A DNA stretch of 23,668 bases. Origin: JASFYU01 sp045046905. GTDB lineage: Bacteria > Bacteroidota > Bacteroidia > Flavobacteriales > Flavobacteriaceae. Under the pieces are notes generated by a model. It worked only from the letters and a program-made list of their open reading frames with translations. It ran no database searches and was not told the origin of the DNA. The translations under genes and the position numbers were made by a program. The stretch lies in contig JASFYU010000098.1 of NCBI GenBank assembly GCA_045046905.1, forward strand, positions 1 through 23,668, in the 5' to 3' direction. Positions 16,907 through 23,668 of this stretch are shown here, one piece after another (positions within the stretch are counted from its first letter, which is position 1; every line of letters starts with the position of its first letter).

Positions 16907-17683
16907 TTGTTTAATTTTCGTCATATGCTGAATAAAAGCATCAAATTTCTTATCGATAATAAACTAATGGCCGTATGGCTATTAGTCCTCTTTGTAGATT
17001 GGAAGACTGTAAATGCTCCTTTTAATTGGAATACGGGTTCCTTGCCTAGAAATCCTGTGGCAGTCGATGACATACCTTATATTGAAGACCAAGTTTCGTA
17101 TCCTTTGACTAGATCGCTACTGGGTATTTCTGAGGTAAAAACAGTTCGAAGCTCGTCTAGGTTAGGTGTTTTTACGCTTTTTAGAAAATATTACACACGC
17201 TTCCTCAATTGGGCATTGCATAATAAATTGCTTTTTCTGGCTCTGCCAATGGCAATTGTAGTGTTTGGAGTGATAATCATGAAAAACACGGACAAGGAAT
17301 TTATGACTTCCCTAAATGAAGGTTCTTTTCTTTTGAGGCCAATATCGCTCTCTCATGCTGGTGTTACTGAGAATAAATGGGTGCTACAGCTGTTAGATAT
17401 GGCAGTAGCAAGTATTCCTGAAATAAAAACAGTGGTTGGTAAATCAGGTAGAACAGGTTCGGCTTTGGAGCCAGCACCCCTTTCTATGTACGAAAACATG
17501 ATTCAGTATAAATCAGAGTACATGTTGAACAAGGGCGGAAAACGACAAGCTTTTAAGGTGAATGATGATGGCTTGTTTTATCTAAAGAATGGTAACTTAA
17601 TAGGGAGCCCCAATACAGAAATTGAAGATGATGTCAATTATCAAGAATTGGATATAGGAAAAGTGACTGAAACAATTCTATAA
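16907..17683 (+). pseudogene. Deletion remnant of CusA-type heavy-metal RND efflux pump, still an open frame
   Basis: The 258-codon frame is a collapsed CusA (copper/silver RND transporter), a family normally over 1000 residues. Residues 7-54 (from MLNKSIKFLIDNKL through PVAVDDIP) match the N-terminus and first membrane helix. Then about 20 residues, expected to contain the conserved FTDWEGRSPQD segment, are missing before EDQVSYPLTRSLLGI and VKTVRSSS. After residue 88 the sequence jumps straight to the second half of the pump (YTRFLNWALHNKLLFLALP, TM7, followed by LNEGSFLL, AVASIPEIKTVVGKSGR and LSMYENMIQYK), losing the porter subdomains and TM2-6. It stops at TETIL, lacking the last periplasmic region and TM8-12. 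The original start was probably the ATG at 16925. The proton-relay helices are gone, so it cannot be a working pump. All junctions keep the frame open, which is unusual for decay. Confidence 0.85.
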
Positions 17684-17689
17684 TAAAGA

Positions 17690-17737
17690 CCAGCTTTCGA
17701 GGAAGAAATTTAATTGTTGTTTTCTTCCTCTGGCTGG
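17690..17737. repeat. Long imperfect inverted repeat upstream of the AraC-type gene
   Basis: A perfect 10-bp stem GAGGAAGAAA (17699-17708) / TTTCTTCCTC (17721-17730) with a 12-nt loop is extended by an outer 5-bp stem CCAGC (17690-17694) / GCTGG (17733-17737) across a small internal loop. It lies between the cusA remnant stop and the regulator ATG (17749). It could be a factor-dependent or bidirectional terminator, a regulator-binding dyad, or an end of a lost element; no T-run follows on either strand. Confidence 0.6.
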
Positions 17738-17748
17738 CACTATAGCTT

Positions 17749-18309
17749 ATGAAAAAAATTCGTATTAAAAATATGGTCTGCGATAGGTGTAGTCGCATTT
17801 TAGAACGCGATTTTAAAAATGCAGATATCAAGGTAGATTCAATTGAATTAGGAGAAATAAGTGTTTTTGAACCTGATGCTAAAACAATAGAGACCATAAA
17901 GGGGATTATTGAGAAAAACGGATTTGAAATTATACATGTCGAAACCGAACTTTTGGTAGAGCGTATAAAGTCTTTGCTTATAAAAGGATTGACATCTGAA
18001 AATTTCGATGGAAAAAATATTTCCGATTTTCTTTCTCAGAGTTTGAACAAAGAGTATTCTCAAATAAGCAAGTTGTTCAGTCGTATAGAAGGCCATACTA
18101 TTGAAAAACATTTAATTCACTTAAGAATTGAGAAAACCAAGGAATTAATTCAAATGGAAAATACAAGCTTTTCTGAAATTGCCTACTCGCTTCATTACAG
18201 TAACAGTAGTCATTTGGCAAAACAGTTTAAGTCAGTCACAGGACTGTCTATGGGTGAATATAAAAAATTACAAAATTGGGACAGAAAATCAATTGACCAA
18301 ATTATATAA
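17749..18309 (+). CDS. AraC-family regulator with N-terminal HMA-like metal-binding segment
   Basis: A 186-residue predicted one-component regulator. Residues 1-70 resemble a heavy-metal-associated (HMA) domain: beta-strand KKIRIKNMVCDRCSRIL with C11-D-R-C14 in the position of the Cu-binding CxxC loop, then a second strand and helix (IKVDSIELGEISVFE, ETIKGIIEKNGFEII). Residues about 85-180 form the AraC helix-turn-helix region, including IEKHLIHLRIEKTKELI and the conserved second helix-turn-helix SEIAYSLHYSNSSHLAKQFKSVTGLSMGEYKK. It sits directly upstream of copA on the same strand (75 bp), so the likely role is copper- or silver-responsive control of the efflux genes; metal sensing is inferred from the CxxC motif. 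Genes of this build next to copA are frequent in Bacteroidota in my recollection. Confidence 0.88.
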   Translation: MKKIRIKNMVCDRCSRILERDFKNADIKVDSIELGEISVFEPDAKTIETIKGIIEKNGFEIIHVETELLVERIKSLLIKGLTSENFDGKNISDFLSQSLNKEYSQISKLFSRIEGHTIEKHLIHLRIEKTKELIQMENTSFSEIAYSLHYSNSSHLAKQFKSVTGLSMGEYKKLQNWDRKSIDQII

Positions 18310-18351
18310 GAATCAACCAGAATTGTTAAAATAAAGAATACTTTGATAAAC

Positions 18352-18359
18352 TAGTTTTG
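18352..18359 (+). promoter_or_regulatory. Candidate -7 box for copA
   Basis: TAGTTTTG matches TAnnTTTG exactly and ends 25 nt before the copA ATG. The nearest upstream TTG (18323-18325) is 26 nt away, longer than the usual 17-23 nt spacing, which could point to activator dependence, for example by the adjacent AraC-type protein. This last point is inference. Confidence 0.45.
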
Positions 18360-18384
18360 TACATCAATATTTAAGTACTAGAAA

Positions 18385-20877
18385 ATGAAACATACGTATC
18401 ATATACACGGCATGACATGTAATGGTTGCAGAAAGCATGTTGAGCAAATACTATCTATGGTTGATGGGGTTACCAGTGCATTGGTCCATTTGGAGAAAGC
18501 AGAGGCTGTTATCGAAATGGAAAATCACATCGCAATAGAGGTTTTTCAAAAGGTTTTGCAAGAAGATAGTGGTAACTACAGTATTCATCCATTAGGAGCA
18601 CATCAGCATAAATCCAAAGAAGAAAAGAAACCAAAAGAGGAAAGAACAGGAACGTTTTATTGCCCAATGCATTGTGAGGGCGATAAAACCTATGATACAT
18701 CTGGCGACTGTCCTGTGTGCGGAATGGATTTGGTAGAAGAACAAAGCAGCAGCAGTACCTCTACTCAATACACCTGCCCTATGCACCCTGAAGTTATTAG
18801 AGACGAACCAGGTGCTTGCCCCATTTGCGGTATGGATTTGGTTCCTATGCAAGCAGATATATCCGCAGAGGAAAAGAATTATAAAAAACTGATAAAAAAG
18901 TTTTGGATTGCAGTAGTGTTCACCCTGCCGATATTTTTGATTGCCATGTCTGAAATGCTGACCAATAATCCGTTGTACAGCATTCTAGAACTTGCACAGT
19001 GGAACTGGATACAATTCGGATTATCTATTCCTGTTGTTTTCTATGCAACTTGGATGTTCTTTGAGCGGTCTTACCGTTCTATAAAAACATGGAATCTTAA
19101 TATGTTCACACTTATCGGAATTGGTTCGGCAATAGCCTGGTTATTCAGTGTATTCGGAATGTTATTTCCCAGTTTTTTTCCAGACCAGTTCAAAACAGAT
19201 GCTGGTACGGTACATGTTTATTTTGAAGCTGCGACCGTCATCTTGACATTGGTGCTATTGGGGCAGGTGTTAGAAGCAAGAGCGCACAGTAAAACAAATA
19301 GCGCTGTCAAAGCGTTGTTGAAGTTAGCGCCCAACAAAGCCATTCGGCTAAAAAATGGAATAGAAGAAGAAATTGGTATTGATGCCATAGTATTAGGTGA
19401 TATCCTACGGGTAAAACCAGGAGACAAAATTCCTGTTGATGGTTCACTGACCGAGGGGCATACCACCATTGATGAGTCGATGATTACAGGAGAGCCCATT
19501 CCTGTTGACAAAAGTATAGGAGGCAAGGTCAGTAGTGGCACCATTAATAGCAACCAGTCTTTCTTGATGAAGGCCGAGAAAATTGGTGCTGACACCCTAC
19601 TTTCTCAAATCATTCATATGGTCAATGAGGCCAGTCGAAGCAAGGCACCTATTCAAAAATTAGCAGATAGGGTATCGGGCTATTTTGTTCCAGTAGTGGT
19701 CATTATAGCCGTCATCACTTTTGTAGTCTGGGCAATTTGGGGGCCAGAACCTTCTTATGTCTACGCCTTGGTAAATGCTATTGCTGTTCTAATAATCGCC
19801 TGTCCATGCGCCTTAGGATTGGCCACCCCCATGAGTGTAATGGTCGGTGTGGGCAAAGGTGCTCAAAATGGAATTCTAATAAAAAATGCCGAGGCCTTGG
19901 AGAAAATGAACAAGGTTAATACCCTCATTGTAGATAAAACAGGAACCATTACCGAGGGAAAGCCTTCAGTTGAAACTATAGGTGTCTTAGGAGATTCTTT
20001 TTCAGTGGAGGAAGTGCTTCAATATATGGTGTCACTGAACAAATTAAGCGAACATCCTTTGGCAGAAGCTATTGTAAAATGCGGAAAAGAACAGGGTGTT
20101 GAGTTCTTAAAGGCAGACGGTTTTAAGGCCGTAATAGGAAAAGGGGTTGAGGCGAAGATCAATGGTAAAAAAGTGGCCCTGGGCAACGATAAAATGATGG
20201 AATATGCAGGCGCCACAATTCCTGAAAAACACATTGATGAAATACAATCCTATCAAAAGCAAGGGAAAACGGTTTCACTTCTTTCCATAAATGGTGACAG
20301 TGTTGGCTATGTGGTCATTGGAGATAAAATAAAAAAAACGAGTGCCAAGGCGATTACAAGCTTGCAGAACAAGGGTATAGCAGTGATTATGCTCACAGGA
20401 GACAATCACAATACTGCACAGGCGGTAGCTAAAGAGTTACATCTTACAGATTTCAAGGCAGGCATGCTTCCTGAGGATAAGTTGAGAGAAGTTGAACGCC
20501 TTCAGCAAAAAGGAAAAGTAGTAGCCATGGCCGGTGATGGGATCAATGATGCTCCTGCTTTGGCTAAAAGTGATGTGGGTATTGCTATGGGCACAGGAAC
20601 CGATGTGGCCATTGAAAGTGCCACGATTACTTTAGTCAAAGGCGACCTACATGATATTGTCAAAGCTAGAAACCTAAGTGAAAGGGTAATGAAGAATATT
20701 AAGCAAAATTTATTCTTCGCTCTTATATATAATACTTTGGGTATACCCATTGCGGCAGGAGCATTGTATCCATTTTTTGGATTATTGTTATCGCCCATGA
20801 TTGCGGCAGTGGCGATGAGTTTTAGCTCGGTTTCTGTAATTGTTAACGCCCTAAGGTTAAAAACAACCAAAATTTAA
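18385..20877 (+). CDS. copA: Copper-exporting P1B-type ATPase CopA
   Basis: An 830-residue inner-membrane ATPase that pumps Cu(I) (or Ag(I)) from cytoplasm to periplasm. Domain order: an HMA domain (1-70) with C12-N-G-C15 in GMTCNGC; two heavy-metal-binding CPMH...CPxCGMDL modules at about 91-120 and 128-155; eight expected membrane helices from about 170; actuator loop with TGEP; the transmembrane metal site C473-P-C475; phosphorylated aspartate D517 in DKTGT; a HPLAEAI nucleotide-binding motif; and the hinge GDGINDAP near 717-724. Every catalytic motif is present, so the pump should be functional. The first CPMH module is longer (CPMHCEGDKTYDTSGDCPVCGMDL) than the second. It follows the HMA-AraC regulator and is itself followed by the cusB pseudogene. 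Confidence 0.97.
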   Translation: MKHTYHIHGMTCNGCRKHVEQILSMVDGVTSALVHLEKAEAVIEMENHIAIEVFQKVLQEDSGNYSIHPLGAHQHKSKEEKKPKEERTGTFYCPMHCEGDKTYDTSGDCPVCGMDLVEEQSSSSTSTQYTCPMHPEVIRDEPGACPICGMDLVPMQADISAEEKNYKKLIKKFWIAVVFTLPIFLIAMSEMLTNNPLYSILELAQWNWIQFGLSIPVVFYATWMFFERSYRSIKTWNLNMFTLIGIGSAIAWLFSVFGMLFPSFFPDQFKTDAGTVHVYFEAATVILTLVLLGQVLEARAHSKTNSAVKALLKLAPNKAIRLKNGIEEEIGIDAIVLGDILRVKPGDKIPVDGSLTEGHTTIDESMITGEPIPVDKSIGGKVSSGTINSNQSFLMKAEKIGADTLLSQIIHMVNEASRSKAPIQKLADRVSGYFVPVVVIIAVITFVVWAIWGPEPSYVYALVNAIAVLIIACPCALGLATPMSVMVGVGKGAQNGILIKNAEALEKMNKVNTLIVDKTGTITEGKPSVETIGVLGDSFSVEEVLQYMVSLNKLSEHPLAEAIVKCGKEQGVEFLKADGFKAVIGKGVEAKINGKKVALGNDKMMEYAGATIPEKHIDEIQSYQKQGKTVSLLSINGDSVGYVVIGDKIKKTSAKAITSLQNKGIAVIMLTGDNHNTAQAVAKELHLTDFKAGMLPEDKLREVERLQQKGKVVAMAGDGINDAPALAKSDVGIAMGTGTDVAIESATITLVKGDLHDIVKARNLSERVMKNIKQNLFFALIYNTLGIPIAAGALYPFFGLLLSPMIAAVAMSFSSVSVIVNALRLKTTKI

Positions 20878-20936
20878 CACCAACGGTGGTCAAAAGAAAA
20901 CTGATTGTCCATTATCAGAATGATTAAAAGTTAAAA

Positions 20937-21387
20937 AGTATAAAAAATATCTTTTATATCAGTTTGGCCATTCTAGTGGGCGTACTGGGCGGCTACTTGA
21001 TTTTCTGGAAGATAATAGACTAGAAAATCAGGACCATAAAGAAGAAATGGCTGCAGGTGAAATATAGACCTGTTGCATGCATCCTCAGATAAGACAGTCC
21101 GAAGCAGGCGATTGTCTCATTTGCGGAATGGATTTGATTTCTACAGAATCAGGAGATGATGGTCTATCTAAAACCAAATGTTGAAGAATCAATCTTTGAA
21201 ATGCGAGAAGCTACCCTAGGTGACATTAGTAATGGTAGATGCCTTGTTTTGAACGGCTTGAAAAATGGTGATATTATTGTGACTAACGGAGCTTTTACCG
21301 TTGACTCAATTAAAAGGAAAAAAATTGATGATGAATCAAAAAGGTGGTAAAACAAGGACAGGGCATGAAGGTCATTCTGGAATATAA
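20937..21387 (+). pseudogene. CusB-type RND periplasmic adaptor, degraded pseudogene
   Basis: Four fragments of one adaptor protein lie in order but in different frames. From 20937 the frame reads SIKNIFYISLAILVGVLGG and YLIFWKIID then stop (21021), the N-terminal membrane anchor. From 21032 another frame reads DHKEEMAAGEI, a TAG stop at 21065, then TCCMHPQIRQSEAGDC and LICGMDLISTESGDDG, the CPMH/CGMDL metal-binding module typical of Bacteroidota CusB. From 21156 a third frame gives VYLKPNVEESIFEMREATLG and NGLKNGDIIVTNGAFTVDS, the C-terminal membrane-proximal region. From about 21325 a fourth gives MMNQKGGKTRTGHEGHSG, the usual tail, ending at 21385-21387. The large central barrel-sandwich and hairpin region (roughly 250 residues) is absent. 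A frame change at an A-rich tract (21314-21324) separates the last two pieces. Confidence 0.85.
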
Positions 21388-21536
21388 AAGGCGTTAGTAA
21401 TGAGTGTAAGACGAGTAAAGTAGTCTTTTAAGGTCAGTCTACGAAGTGGAATATTAAACTATAGCTAATCGATATATTGTAGTTTTTTGTAAGGAAACCA
21501 TTATTTTGAATACTAAATCCGTATCAATAAAAAATA
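21388..21536. other. Intergenic stretch after the cusB pseudogene
   Basis: 149 bp with no recognisable coding remnant. Near its 3' end TTATTTTG (21511-21518) lies 18 nt before the next ATG but departs from the -7 consensus at the second base, with a TTG about 21 nt upstream. I see no terminator hairpin. Confidence 0.4.
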
Positions 21537-22496
21537 ATGAAGCGGATTTTATCTTTTATAATAGTTTTAAGTTGCTGTCAACAGCTGTTTTCTCAAACTT
21601 GTTGTTCAGGTGGTGTGCCCTTATCGAACAGTTTGGGCTTGCCCAATGAGGGTAAGGGTGTTTGGGTCATGGGGCTAAACTATGATTTCAACAATCTCAA
21701 TACCTTGAATGCTGGTTCGAGTAAATTGGATGATGACTCAAGAAAACGGATTACTAATTCAATTTTACTGAATTTAGGCTATTCTTTTAGCGATAGGTTT
21801 TCTGTAGAAACTCTTTTTACATGGGTGAATCAAACCCGTACAATTACTCAATTCGGAAATGAAAATTTGACTGAAACATCAGGAGTTGGTGACGCCGTGT
21901 TTTTGGCTAAATATGCGATTCCTGATATTTTAGGAAAACGTACGATATTAAATTTAGGTCTAGGAACAAAGATTCCACTAGGAAAATCAGATGTAAGTAC
22001 GGATCAGGGAATACAATTGACCGCTGATTTGCAACCGGGTAGCGGAGCTTGGGATGTGTTGCTGTGGTCATCTCTTTCGAAAGGATTAGACTTTAGGCCA
22101 TCTGCCACCCTATCGGGTAGTTTTACTTATAGATTGACAGGAAAGAACAACTCGTATTTGAATACGTCGACCTATGAATTTGGTAATGTGGTACAAGCGA
22201 ACATAGGCTATACGGATCAGTTTCTTTTGTTCAACACGCTATTCAATCCTGGGTTGGTATTCAAATACAGAAAGTCATTTTCGGATAAGATTGATGATTC
22301 GGAAATACCCAATACCGGAGGGCAATGGGTTTTTATAAGGCCTGAGCTGGCGGTAAAACTGAGTCCTACTATTTCATTGAGCACACGATTTGAACTGCCC
22401 ATTTATAGCTATGTAGATGGCACGCAGTTGACGCCTACCTTACGTTTTACTACGGGCATATCCTTTATATTGAAAAAGAAAGAATTAACATTTTAA
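21537..22496 (+). CDS. Outer-membrane beta-barrel protein with N-terminal CC motif (transporter-like)
   Basis: A 319-residue exported protein. A signal peptide of about 20 residues ends at LFSQ, giving a mature N-terminus TCCSGGVPLSNSLGLP with two adjacent cysteines. The rest alternates polar and hydrophobic residues in repeated antiparallel strands (NSILLNLGYSFSDRFSVETL, AWDVLLWSSLSKGL, LSGSFTYRLTG, IRPELAVKLSPTISLSTRFE), ending in a strand with the phenylalanine-rich TTGISFILKKKELTF, as expected of an outer-membrane barrel. It resembles the loosely defined phenol-degradation MetA-like / transporter group of beta-barrels; the substrate is unknown. The DUF3179 lipoprotein gene follows by 11 bp, so the two almost certainly share a transcript and perhaps a function. 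Whether the CC motif binds copper is open, though a copper island adjoins. Confidence 0.75.
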   Translation: MKRILSFIIVLSCCQQLFSQTCCSGGVPLSNSLGLPNEGKGVWVMGLNYDFNNLNTLNAGSSKLDDDSRKRITNSILLNLGYSFSDRFSVETLFTWVNQTRTITQFGNENLTETSGVGDAVFLAKYAIPDILGKRTILNLGLGTKIPLGKSDVSTDQGIQLTADLQPGSGAWDVLLWSSLSKGLDFRPSATLSGSFTYRLTGKNNSYLNTSTYEFGNVVQANIGYTDQFLLFNTLFNPGLVFKYRKSFSDKIDDSEIPNTGGQWVFIRPELAVKLSPTISLSTRFELPIYSYVDGTQLTPTLRFTTGISFILKKKELTF

Positions 22497-22507
22497 ATTG
22501 ACTTGCT

Positions 22508-23581
22508 ATGAAGAACAACTTATTTTTATTGTCTTGTGCTCTAGTCCTATTTTCGTGTAGCTCCTCGAGTACACAAGAAACGAGCGAGATTCAAAACCCT
22601 GAAGGAGGAGAACCAAATAATTTTTCAGAATGGAGTATTCCTATAAATGATGTTTTTGATGGTGGCCCTGGGAAAGATGGAATTCCGGCATTGGTGAATC
22701 CCAGTTTTGTAGAGGCGCAAGGTACAAGTGTAATCAAAGACTCTGATTTGGTGCTGGGGTTTAAAAATGGTGATGACATTAGGGCCTACCAACACCTGAT
22801 TTTAGACTGGCATGAGATTATCAACGATAAGGTTGGTGATGTGGCATTGGCGGTTACCTACTGTCCGCTTACAGGAACGGGTATAGGTTGGAATAGGAAC
22901 ATTAAGGGTACAGAGACTACTTTTGGGGTGTCGGGGCTACTGTATAATACAAATTTGATTCCCTATGATAGGGCCACGAATAGCAACTGGGCGCAGATTT
23001 TGAATGAATCGGTCAATGGAAGCCTTTTGGGTGAAAAAATAAGTTTGATTAAGTTGGTAGAAACCGATTGGAAAACATGGAAGGCTCTTTACCCGAGTAC
23101 AAAAGTTGTAGGCCTGAACACCGGTTTTTCTAGAACCTATGGTGTTTCTCCCTATGGTGATTATAGTACAAATAATAACCGATTTTTGTTTCCTGTTTCA
23201 AAAGACGGTAGGCTGCCTTCAAAAGAAAGGGTGCATGCAGTAGTTGAGGGTGAAGATTCAAAGGTATATCGATTTGGTGATTTCACTTCGACCAACCTAT
23301 TCAAAGATTCTTTTCAAGAAAAAGATTACTTGATAATCGGCAATGAAAATTTTATTGTCTCCTTTGAACTTAATGAAGCGCAGAATGCGTTGGAATATGA
23401 TTATGTTTATGATGGGTCATCAGATATAGTGGCCCAGGATAGTGAGGGCAACCAGTTTACTATTTTTGGCGAAGTGGTTTCTGGCCCAGATACGGGAACA
23501 AAATTAAAACCTTCAGCTTCATTTATGGCCTATTGGTTTTCGATACCGGCTTTTTATGAAACCGAAATCTATAGCAATTGA
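22508..23581 (+). CDS. DUF3179 domain lipoprotein
   Basis: A 357-residue exported lipoprotein: hydrophobic signal followed by lipobox LFSC with C17 as the lipidated residue and a serine-rich tether (SSSSTQETSE). The body carries the features of DUF3179: IPINDVFDGGPGKDGIPALV, VLGFKNGDDIRAYQHLILDWHEI with the VAVTYCPLTGTG block (here LAVTYCPLTGTGIGWNRN), FGVSGLLYNTNLIPYDRATNS with the following W, and a WKALYPSTKVV segment. The single cysteine in YCPLTGTG is conserved in the family as I recall it. The molecular function of DUF3179 is unknown to me. It lies 11 bp after the beta-barrel gene, implying a two-gene unit at the cell surface. Confidence 0.92.
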   Translation: MKNNLFLLSCALVLFSCSSSSTQETSEIQNPEGGEPNNFSEWSIPINDVFDGGPGKDGIPALVNPSFVEAQGTSVIKDSDLVLGFKNGDDIRAYQHLILDWHEIINDKVGDVALAVTYCPLTGTGIGWNRNIKGTETTFGVSGLLYNTNLIPYDRATNSNWAQILNESVNGSLLGEKISLIKLVETDWKTWKALYPSTKVVGLNTGFSRTYGVSPYGDYSTNNNRFLFPVSKDGRLPSKERVHAVVEGEDSKVYRFGDFTSTNLFKDSFQEKDYLIIGNENFIVSFELNEAQNALEYDYVYDGSSDIVAQDSEGNQFTIFGEVVSGPDTGTKLKPSASFMAYWFSIPAFYETEIYSN

Positions 23582-23599
23582 TTTGTTAGTTTTTTTAAT

Positions 23600-23668
23600 C
23601 CCTCATTGAGGGTTTAACCTGCCAATGCCGGCAGGCAGGTTCCCCGATGCCTGCCCGCCTCTGGAGGG
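23600..23668. repeat. Cluster of GC-rich inverted repeats at the right edge
   Basis: Three nested or tandem dyads: CCCTC-ATT-GAGGG (23600-23612); AACCTGCC (23616-23623) / GGCAGGTT (23634-23641) whose 10-nt loop contains the palindrome TGCCGGCA; and CCTC-TG-GAGG (23658-23667). The TGCCGGCAGGCAGG core is far more GC-rich than the surrounding genome. This looks like an interspersed palindromic intergenic repeat, possibly also terminating the DUF3179 transcript, although the T-run (23590-23596) precedes rather than follows the first stem. The repeat may continue past the window. Confidence 0.6.

Noticed and set aside
20502..20870. Open frame of 122 codons on the minus strand inside copA
   Set aside because: Antisense of the hinge and last helices of CopA; no independent support.
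16403..21387. Transposon or integrative element carrying the copper genes
   Set aside because: No transposase, integrase, terminal repeats or tRNA target could be found at either side; acquisition by transfer is possible but unsupported here.
23600..23668. CRISPR-like repeat
   Set aside because: The dyads differ from one another and there are no regularly spaced direct repeats or spacers, nor cas genes nearby.

Overview
The window is a stretch of a marine-type Flavobacteriaceae chromosome (Bacteroidota; Zobellia/Maribacter/Arenibacter-like is my guess, genus not provable here). Evidence is the AT-rich composition, promoter boxes of the Bacteroidota TAnnTTTG type, near-absence of Shine-Dalgarno sequences, and family-level resemblance of almost every protein to flavobacterial homologues.

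Layout. (1) 1-2191, minus strand: surE, a small membrane protein and lpxB (cut by the left edge) form one envelope/nucleotide-metabolism cluster. (2) 2384-4573, plus: a large lipoprotein-type carboxy-terminal processing protease (Prc/Tsp family). (3) 4692-5861, minus: a membrane-anchored M19 dipeptidase. (4) 5995-7289, minus: a methionine sulfoxide repair operon msrB-msrA followed by a tiny zinc-ribbon protein. (5) 7557-8369, plus: a membrane-anchored DNA/RNA non-specific (NUC family) endonuclease. (6) 8517-15679, minus: purH followed by the complete cell-shape operon mreB-mreC-mreD-mrdA(PBP2)-rodA, tightly packed with short overlaps; purH and mreB each have their own consensus -7 box. (7) 15785-16243, minus: a GAF protein resembling free-methionine-(R)-sulfoxide reductase. 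(8) 16403-21387, plus: a copper-handling island. It holds an HYC_CC_PP-type small secreted protein, a heavily deleted but still open CusA (RND pump) remnant, an AraC-type regulator with an N-terminal heavy-metal-associated-like CxxC motif, an intact CopA P1B-type ATPase, and a CusB (adaptor) pseudogene broken by stops and frame changes. (9) 21537-23581, plus: an outer-membrane beta-barrel protein with a CC motif at its mature N-terminus and a DUF3179 lipoprotein. (10) 23582-23668: GC-rich inverted repeats.

Most of the window is ordinary core genome. The part that repays attention is 16.4-21.4 kb: a Cus-type trans-envelope copper exporter appears to have been lost by deletion (cusA and cusB decayed, no outer-membrane channel gene present), while the inner-membrane exporter CopA, a possible metal-sensing regulator, and the small HYC_CC_PP protein remain open. 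I see no CRISPR array, tRNA, rRNA, transposase or phage gene.
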